Source of the DNA: Diadema setosum
Taxonomy: Eukaryota > Echinodermata > Echinoidea > Diadematoida > Diadematidae
Reading direction: 5' to 3'
Assembly (NCBI GenBank): GCA_033980235.1
Contig: CM067059.1
Location: 16,006,100 to 16,070,099 of the forward strand
Length of the DNA stretch: 64,000 bases
In this document: one piece after another, positions 1-8,742 of the stretch
Position numbering within the stretch: position 1 is the stretch's first letter
Layout of the letters: every line of letters starts with the position of its first letter
The notes under the pieces: model-generated
The model's database searches: none
What the model was told of the DNA's origin: nothing
The model's input: only the letters and a program-made list of their open reading frames with translations
Translations under genes and position numbers: made by a program

Positions 1-356
1 TTTTTACTTGGATATTTTTCATTTGTTTGTTTGTTTGTTGTGTGTGTTTGTTTTTTTGTCTGTTTGTTTTTAGCAGGCCTTAGCATAATGCGTGAAGACA
101 TAGCTTCACTTTCCTGATGTACGTGTACCTATCCCGTATATATTTCACTCGTTTAAATCAATTTCATTCCATTTTGCAACAGACTATACCACATGAAAAT
201 ACAAAGTTCATAAAACCATCGCATACAATAGCATGATAAGCCCAAATAGTATGGCTTCAAGAGCGAGAAAAACACGGAAACTAAACAGCAACTAAGATAG
301 CTATCACACCTACATCTTTTGCCAAAGCCCTCAATCACCTTTCAATCGGGACTCAC

Positions 357-1011
357 CTAAACCAGGAACAACAATGTTGAGAAGGAACAGGATCCATGCT
401 AGATGGACGGGAAGAGAGGGCACTGCTGCTAGGAGAGGATTATCTACCGTGTTGACACTTGTAAACTGCGCTTGCGTTGTGGGATCCTTGCCCGTCCCTG
501 GCAACTCGGTAAAGGATGATCCGGTTCCTATGGCAACGAGAGCCGACGCCACCCTACCTCCGGACACCTGCGAAAACCTCGATTCCGGTCTGGACCCGTA
601 TCTGGAGCCTGGTCGGGATCCTTGCAAGGAGCCTGGTCTCGAGTGTCTGGTCCACGTGGAATTCTGACTGAGGTTGTCACCCTCCATTCTTTCTACCCGT
701 CCGTTTTCCATCACTTCGGAGGTGGGTCCCACCGAGGTGATCACTACCTCCGGATTCTCCTGCGCATCCTGGGTTCCACTGGGCACGGCCACGTGTTTCT
801 GAGACCCAGAAACCTCCCGCGGGATCTCAAGTAAAGTTGTTACCGGTGGCTGGGCCGAAGACAGCTTGGCCTTCCATTTTACAGTGGCGTTGCACACTGC
901 CGAGGATTTGGGGATTTCACTCGTCACCGGCATCTGGTTTGGGAGGGGCACCTCGGGGTCCACCCTCGGGTTTGGAACACTTTCGCTGAGGAGCTCCACC
1001 CTGTCGCCCAT
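357..1011 (-). CDS. Stum/SPEC3-like protein, first coding exon (partial gene)
   Basis: An open frame on the minus strand starts at ATG 1011-1009 (context ACGATGG, a good initiation context) and runs 218 codons plus one base to a consensus donor GTGAGT at 356-351. The N-terminal part is low-complexity, rich in Pro, Ser, Glu and Arg, with a local SRPGS/SRYGSRPES repeat near residues 130-150. The last 20 residues turn hydrophobic (HLAWILFLLNIVVPGL) and stop at the splice site. This matches the start of the conserved membrane region of the Stum/SPEC3 family (pattern LNIxVPGLGT). Drosophila Stum is tied to mechanosensory transduction and SPEC3 was described in sea urchin ectoderm. The remaining transmembrane exons must lie left of base 1. 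The frame stays open upstream to 1032 but without an ATG. Family call rests on a short motif, so it is moderate; the exon itself is well supported. Confidence 0.62.
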
Positions 1012-1439
1012 CGTTGGTTCATTCACAGTCACTGGTTTCCGAGTGACGAAATATGGTAACTACGAAATCAACGATAGGTTTTTTGTTTTGTTTTGTTTTG
1101 TTTTGTTTTGCGGTTGCAAACAGCTATTAGCATTTGTCAAGTGCATTTGTATTCGTCCATGTGCTGGTCATCGCAACCTACAAGAGATAATAAAAAGACA
1201 CAAAGGATTGTAATCTTTCAAGTGAGCAGAATGTGAAACTCCACTATGTATTCAAGTTGACTATGTCCCCCATATACACAAAAAAAGACAAATAATAATA
1301 ATCAGAAAGCAAAAACAAACACAGATTAGGAACATTTGCATTTGCAATGCACCGGAAATAGAATACCAAAAAATATGTGTTTTGTGAAACGCTTTTCCAA
1401 AACAGCAGTTTCTATCAATATGACACATTTATATACAAG

Positions 1440-1478
1440 TATGACCAAGGAGGTTCTCTCATACCTCCTTGGTATGAC
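1440..1478. repeat. Short perfect hairpin (ACCAAGGAGGT palindrome)
   Basis: ACCAAGGAGGT is followed 8 bases later by its exact reverse complement ACCTCCTTGGT. A similar short hairpin with an AGGGAGGT stem is at 41697-41727, so this may be a small dispersed fold-back repeat. Confidence 0.6.
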
Positions 1479-4004
1479 AAGGTAATTATGTTATCACCTC
1501 AAAATTTTCACACTGGTTTCTGCATTTAAAGCATCATGAAATATTTCTTTTATGCATTATCTCGACAAATGTAACGGCTCTTCTATAGAAAGTCATCTTT
1601 TTGTCTTACTTCTTACAGCTGTCTGATCATAATTCGCAATATTTCTTCAATGCATGACGAAAGAGAATATTTTCGAATCTTAGTGACGATAATGTATGCA
1701 AGAAAATAGATTCTATAATTAAACAGGAAGTGGACTAACATTGTACACAATTCCACATCATGGAGCTACAACATACATGTTTCTCGTCGACATTGATCGA
1801 GCAGCGTTCTGCAGCCATTCATATGAAGGGACTGGAGATAATATTTTAATCACTGGCAATAAATGAACGCTAGCTTTAAATCAACTAAAGTAACGGCTAG
1901 TAAGAGAGTAAAGAAAAAACAACTTTAGCAAACCAGACACAAGAATTCCTTAGGGCATTTGTGTCATTATAATGACTGCTCTTGAATCTTGCTTTGATTA
2001 CGAATATATCAGAAAAGTAGAATATTGCTCGGTATACAAGCAGTCAGGTTCGCGAGTAGATGGAAACCAGACCTCATTGGGGAAAATTATATTAACTCTG
2101 CTTTCAAAAGGATTAAAAATTCGTATAATAATTTGTTGACTTACTTAGTCAGAATGCAATGAGAGAAGGTCATCGATGATTGATAATAACGGAGGGTCGT
2201 TATGACAAAGATGTATATTATGTTTCGCTGTCGCAAAATCTGTTTCTTTCACAATGTGCCGTTTTTCTCTTTTGTCGCAAAAAAGGACGAAGCGTATGTT
2301 ACGTTCTGTAGAAAGTTGAAGATGAACTTGAATTGAAAAAAAAAAATCCTTAAAGAAGAAATTAATTAAAAAAAGGATAAAGACGTGCTTTAGCTGATTT
2401 TGTTTTATCAATTGTCACCCTCTCTAGAATGTATTTGTAAGATTGCAACTGCTGATCTACATTTTAACAAACATGTCTGAAAAATAAACCAGTAGGATTG
2501 AACCTGTCATCTATATCTGCTTTCCGGGCAATTTGTAGATTGACAAAAACATTACACCAGCAATTGGTGTAGATAAAGTGACTTATTGCAAACTCACACC
2601 GTCAAATTTCGTGTTACAAAGCAAAATTCAACAAGGTTACATCAATAAACTTGACTTACACGTAACGAGTTCAGATATTCAGTTTCCAAGACCATTTTGT
2701 TTTATTAAAAATAATGCAGGAAAATGCTAATTGACTGGCGGAATGAGGTCTTTTTGTGTTCATTTCATCTCTTTGATTAAAAAACAAGTTTCACTTAAGC
2801 TGGATTTTTGACTGATTCTATTCAGCAATTTTTGTTTTATATTTTTGAACCAACTGTTATCATGACATAATATGCATTCCACTCATATTGCACAATGACA
2901 TTGTATCATTACAGTTACAAATCTGATTGCTTGAGTTTAGTCGTTATCGCTGAAACTTACCTGATCTTAGGTGGCCGGATCCAGCTTCCATTTTGCTGGT
3001 CTAAAGTAGATCATCGTTGCATTCTGGCAGCTTATCATGAACTTTGATCATTAATGTCCGCCAACAAACACAGTCCAGTGTCTACTTAAAATTTTTGAAG
3101 TGACCACTTGGCTTGGCGACGTAGCACTTATGAGCCAGACTCTCAGTAACTAATTGACACCGTAGTTTCTTAGAAGCAACATCGCTTGCTTACTTTGTCA
3201 GTATCATTCCACAGTATGTCGCTAATTGACGGAAAAAATGCTGGTCAAATACTGATGCTCTACACGCTTTGACCACTCAGAAAGAGATGACCGATGACCA
3301 CTGAAAACAGTGAAGTCGTTTCACCCCACAGTTTGATATTGATTGTCAACATTGACTAATTGCTTCGGGAAGCCGCGAGTTGGCGATGATTTTCGTAGCC
3401 GCGTGTGTAACAGACGACACCGCTCACTGTCACGAACGCATGTATATATTGGGTCCCGTGCGCAAAATCATTGAATGAGTGATCCCAAAAAGAAATCTTG
3501 CTGTACAGAGTGTGTAGCAAACAACATCGATAGTGCAATGTACAATCACAGCTATCACCGGTGTTCGGTTTGGGTGCTGTAATGTCTATTTCAATTACTA
3601 AGCTGAGGGGCTGCAAGTACGCCTAACAATATAGCTGATTTATTCACTGACATAGCATTACACGTGACTCATGGGACTATTAGATTATTTCCCTCTTTAT
3701 CTATTTCGTCTTTGCTATTGTTTTGTGGTTTGTTTGTTTTTTGTTTTTTGTTTTGGTTTTGGTTTTGCCCCACGCTATGGTCGCGTAATCATTTACATTG
3801 TTTTAAAGCCGAAAAGATCTATGCTCTATATAGAAATATACTGCGAAATGTATGATATAAAACAGGCATTCGAGGAGTGGCATAGCACGTCCGGCTGAGT
3901 CACAAAAACTTATTACGCCTTCAACTATTGGTGTGCTCTGTAGGGTATTCCTTTTGACAAACTTATTGTATAATTGTCCTGCATTATATGTGTGTATATG
4001 TATG

Positions 4005-4008
<4 letters not shown>

Positions 4009-4046
<38 letters not shown>
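4009..4046. repeat. (TA)n microsatellite
   Basis: Uninterrupted TA dinucleotide tract preceded by TG/TA-rich sequence. Confidence 0.9.
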
Positions 4047-4049
<3 letters not shown>

Positions 4050-4206
4050 TTTTACAGAACATTTTTACAAAACATTTTATGTTCGGGCCGCTTAAAATCT
4101 CTGAATTTGAATTTACAAAAATTTAAAAAAAAGAATCAAGTCGAATCAATTTATTTAAATTCCAGCTGCGCGATCAGCCAAAGAATAAGCTTTTTGGAAA
4201 TTTGAT

Positions 4207-4264
4207 AGCCCGACGTCAATTTCTAGTGTCCCCGGGCCACAGGGCCACCGCTAATGTTGAACCC

Positions 4265-4265
<1 letters not shown>
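4207..4265 (-). repeat. Fragment of GGCCCGGGGC-type dispersed repeat
   Basis: On the minus strand it reads AACATTAGCGGTGGCCC then GGCCCGGGG, the same order as the longer copy at 24111-24330 (TAGCGGTGGCCCGGTGGCCC). A (TA)n tract follows directly at 4268. Confidence 0.5.

Positions 4266-4267
<2 letters not shown>

Positions 4268-4305
<38 letters not shown>
4268..4305. repeat. (TA)n microsatellite
   Basis: Pure TA tract followed by a short TG tract. Confidence 0.9.
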
Positions 4306-4319
<14 letters not shown>

Positions 4320-5998
4320 ATGTATAATTATGTACAGTGTATATACATGTATCTTTATTTCATGATTCAGTATTCATTAAGAGAAAATTGTTAAAAGCTC
4401 ACCTTCTTCTCGGAAAATCGGAAAATGTATCAGAAAAGATCAGCGACAATACTTTGACCGTGTTCCAGAACCAGTGACGAGAAGTTAAGTTCAGGTTTAT
4501 ACATGTTTTAGATTTACTTTTATCTTTTTGATTGTTATCATTTCCAACTCATTCGAATATGAAAGTGAAAATGCCTAATTCACATTACTGCTAGAACGGT
4601 GATTTCATGAACGAGTGCCACAGATGTTCATAACACGAGAAATTGCCTATAGTTTGTCTCATGCTGTTTTCGGACCGACTACCTACCCCTTCAAATGAGC
4701 GCATACTATGGGCATACAATACTTCAAGAGCAGCTACATCTGCAGTGAATAGACCAAAATGAACTGTCGTTCAACGTTTCGCATTTGGGAATATGTCCGT
4801 TGGATGACACTGTCTTTGCTGCTGCACCCTATACTCGTTTGACGCAGACGACAGGAACAATGCGCGCCCACTCGGGTCGTCATCGCAACGGCAGTAACGA
4901 TCATCCGTACGCCATGTAGGCTCTCCGTGAGCTTATTATGAAATTCTGGCGTATGCAGGGTTATCATCAATATTTCCCCACGATCTTCACAGTCCACTGC
5001 ATTGCATTGTGCTCATACACCCCATGGGGCTTCAGATGTAGGTCGATTAGCATACTGGATCTGGATGATTCGGGTGATTATTTGTATGAATTCCTTCAGC
5101 GCTTATACAACTTCATTTTTTTCGAACAGCAAATTCTTCAGCCCGACGAGTGAATAGAAAACTACCGGAATGAAAGAGCAAAATGCAAGACAAGTTAATG
5201 TACGTGAAATATGACAGTCCAAAGGTTAGTTTATTCATAAATTCGCCTTTCTACAAATTGATTTCGAAATGCAAACACCATTATTTCGATATTCTCACGG
5301 TTTAGCAGAAAGGCCTGAATAATCACGAAGCCTGTAAGCCTGTGCAATTAGCTGTTTACAAGGTGAAATATGTGAAATAGAAGAAATGAAATGATTGGTT
5401 TCAAGGTTCCGCATTTCATCATACAATACTGAATGCAAAACACATCCAATATACACAAAGTGCACTTGGGGTATAATAAATTCTTTTCATCATTACCGTC
5501 GAAACAGTATGTTGTTCATATCGTATCAATTACTTATTTCCTGATGGTCCAACACGTTTCATCGAAACTGGCCAAATATAGTGATACAGAAATAGAGGAT
5601 GTTTGACAGTTCAAGTCGCTAACTAAACTCAGTGTATAGACCAGATAACAACACGGGGATAAGACTGAAATAAATAAACTTATATGCCACATGCTGACAA
5701 TAATATTAGCAATAACCACTTCTTACCTCCAAACGTGACTTTTTTTTTTTTTTTGGGTTGCACTGAAGTTATTACTAGCAATATTACACTCTTACTTCTC
5801 TAGCATATTACACGCAGGTGGTTTTTAGATCCATTGATGAATATAAATGTATATTATACTCATGTATATATATACATAAATGTATATAATGGTATAATCA
5901 CCTCCCTGGTATAATAATTATATACATATTTGCATACATACATGTACATGCGTATACATTAATGGACACACATACAAACACGCACGCGCGCGCGCAAG

Positions 5999-6016
5999 CA
6001 CACACACACACACACA

Positions 6017-6064
<48 letters not shown>
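5999..6064. repeat. (CA)n microsatellite in the APMAP 3' flank
   Basis: Long CA tract ending about 25 bases downstream of the APMAP stop codon. On the sense strand of that gene it is a (TG)n tract very early in the 3' UTR. Confidence 0.9.
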
Positions 6065-6066
<2 letters not shown>

Positions 6067-6089
6067 GACGTGTAAGTATGCCAGTTGGT

Positions 6090-6293
6090 TTAGTCATTCA
6101 CTTGAAGTAGATATGGCGCATGGAACGAGCCAACGAGGGTGGTCGTGTCGTTTATATCGAGAATTTCGCTGGTAGAGGAGACTACTTCTCCCGATGGATC
6201 GTGAAGACTTCGGATGATGTCGCCCTCAGCCGATACTTCGATTGCCAACCCGTAGCGTGGAATGTACGGAATCAATCTAGCCGGATCTACAAA
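6090..6293 (-). CDS. APMAP: APMAP exon 8 (terminal)
   Basis: Encodes PYIPRYGLAIEVSAEGDIIR then SLHDPSGEVVSSTSEI, ending with LVGSFHAPYLLQVND and TAA. The motif SLHDPxG and the closing GSFxxPYL match the family's C-terminus. Confidence 0.92.
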   Translation of the reverse strand, partial: FVDPARLIPYIPRYGLAIEVSAEGDIIRSLHDPSGEVVSSTSEILDINDTTTLVGSFHAPYLLQVND

Positions 6294-7956
6294 CTGTCAG
6301 AGATTGTAAATTGGATGATGTTCGGAGTTGTTTATAATCTCTTGGTGTGCCTTTTCTATTGAAAAAAAAAAAATACTTACATATTTATTCCCAGTAATGA
6401 CTTTATTTCATGGGTAAACAACAGAGGAATTTCTGTCTATTCCATAATGTTTATCATCATAATTATAACTCCTCCACCATACCTTTGCGGTATAGAAATT
6501 CTTATAGTTTCAATCACATCCAACTATACGATGACATAGGTTAATAAATAAATTTCTGCTTTTTGAAATTGTTTGACTGTCATTATAATGATTTTTCTTG
6601 GCAAAAATGTATTTAAGGAAAGAGTGATTAATCGTCGTGCATCTTAAGGCAATGTATTCATCAAAGCAAAACGCTGTTACTGCTCTGACTCTACCCTCTG
6701 CCTGACCACATTTACACGTCTTTATACTGAGTGTATGTATAACAATTATCTCACCTTTGCCATGATTTTCCTTAGATGTGGTCTCGGAGCCAGCAGGTCG
6801 AAAACGGGTAAGGGACCAAGCCTGCCTCCCACGAAGGCGAGCCCTATCCAATAGCCGCCACGGTGACTCGGCCGAATGTTGTCCGGCACCCCTGGCAGGT
6901 TGTCCACGAAGACCTCCGTTTCTCCCTCTTGCGGGCCCGTCAGATGATACCTTTTACAAGGATTTGAAAAGGATATTTACTTGTACATGCAAAAAGCCTT
7001 TAAAGGTAATTAGTTGTCCCAATTTTCACCGATTCAGTTTGTGGAAGAAAAATGGAAAGAGAAACGTAAAGACAGCAATAATTACCGTTCAGTCTTGACT
7101 GACAGCAGATTCTACATTTAGATTGTATTTGTTATTTTCTTTCATTGTTTACAGAGTAAGTTTGATTATGTTGGCCAAACAAATACACTTTATATATTTT
7201 GAATTGAAAATGAAAATATACTGCATGTGTGTGTGTGTGTGTGTGTGTGTGGTGTATAAATAGACCTACTAACCTACATTGAACTGTAGGCCTACTGAAG
7301 TGAATTATACCACATAAACAGTTATTCTTTATATTTTTCCATGCCTTGAGACTCCTTTTCCAGCGGCCAACAGGATATATATCTCATTCATCAGCCATCG
7401 ATGGTGACTATAAAATGAATTTTTTGGATCAGAAAGTGTGACATCTGCGTAATGTGTTGAAAGCCAATGGCCCGAATTCACGAAGGTGGTACAAATGAAA
7501 CCATGGTTTAAACCATGGACAAAAACTATGGAGCGCCAAGTGTCGCACGGAATATTTCGTTACGAAATTGGTCATTTCGTTAACGAAATTATCATTTCGT
7601 GGATGAAACGTTCATTTAGTTACAAAAAAGTTGTCATTTCGTTACAAAATAATCATTTCATCGACGAAATGACGGATTTCGTCACGAAATATTCCGTGCG
7701 ACAATTGGCGCTCCATGGTTTTTGTCCATGGCTTAAACCATGGTTTCATTTGTACCATAATGGTTTGCAAATTAATGTTACGACTGGAGCGATCAAAAGT
7801 TGTGTCTGATTAATGTTTTCCTTGGATTTGGTGCGAAAAGGCTATTAAAATCATCCTATTCTGACTGGTGAAAATAGAACAGTTATCAAACACTGCAAGA
7901 TGTACTCACTTTCAAAACAAATAAAAAGGTGCTTACAAACACACACACACACACAC

Positions 7957-7995
<39 letters not shown>

Positions 7996-8110
7996 CCAAA
8001 ATATAATCATGTATATGTATATATATATATATACACACAAAATGTACATAATTATCACATATAATTATCATGTATGTATATGGACCTACTCGAACAGTAC
8101 ACACAACACA

Positions 8111-8141
<31 letters not shown>

Positions 8142-8704
8142 TACCTATAAATTATTACTGTGACTTGACAGTCATTACCTTATGACCCTAAATAATCGTG
8201 TTTCACAGACGAGGAGAGACCTGCCATCGTGAGAGAGCTGAACACCATTCGGGTAGAAGAGGTTGTATAGCGCCACCCCTCTCAGCTTGGTCAGAGGATT
8301 AAACCACAGCAACCTGTGAGAGCGGGAAGTGGAATTCCGAAAGTTGAAAATACAGGCCCCCATTCATGAGAAACCGGGAGATAAAGGAAAGATAAGATGA
8401 GGGCACCATTGATCGATCTTTGGGTAGACAAACAATGGACACTACGTCTTTTTACAATTATTTTGAATAAATAACTTCATATAATATATATGTTTATAGT
8501 ATGTTGTTGCAATCCGTTGTTTGTTTGTCTTCATCGAAATTGCATCCGAAACAAAAATGTGATATTGGAAATAAAATTTAGTTTGAATTTGAATTTGAAT
8601 TTAAAGCAAGCAAGCTTTCTTCACGTTGATTATTTTCTTCGTGCGCTTTTACGCAATAGCAATAGTCCCTGATATTGTTGTGTACATGTTTTTGTTTGGA
8701 GGAA

Positions 8705-8742
<38 letters not shown>

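Larger units (their letters stand above)
1033..6089. other. Intergenic region between the Stum/SPEC3-like exon and APMAP
   Basis: About 5 kb with no supported coding exon. It holds the upstream side of the Stum/SPEC3-like gene and the downstream side of APMAP, which point away from each other's coding start (both minus strand). It contains a (TTTTG)n tract at 1081-1110, a short perfect hairpin at 1440-1478, (TA)n tracts at 4009-4046 and 4268-4305, a fragment of a dispersed repeat at 4207-4265 and a long (CA)n tract at 5999-6064. A perfect minus-strand donor consensus (CAG|GTAAGT) at about 2961-2955 could be the end of a non-coding first exon of the Stum/SPEC3-like gene, but nothing else supports this. 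Confidence 0.6.

Noticed and set aside
374..834. Plus-strand frames of 97 and 70 codons
   Set aside because: Antisense shadows of the GC-rich Stum/SPEC3-like exon on the minus strand.
7486..7809. 107-codon open frame
   Set aside because: Lies across a 271-bp palindromic MITE in an APMAP intron; similarity of its two halves is due to the inverted repeat.
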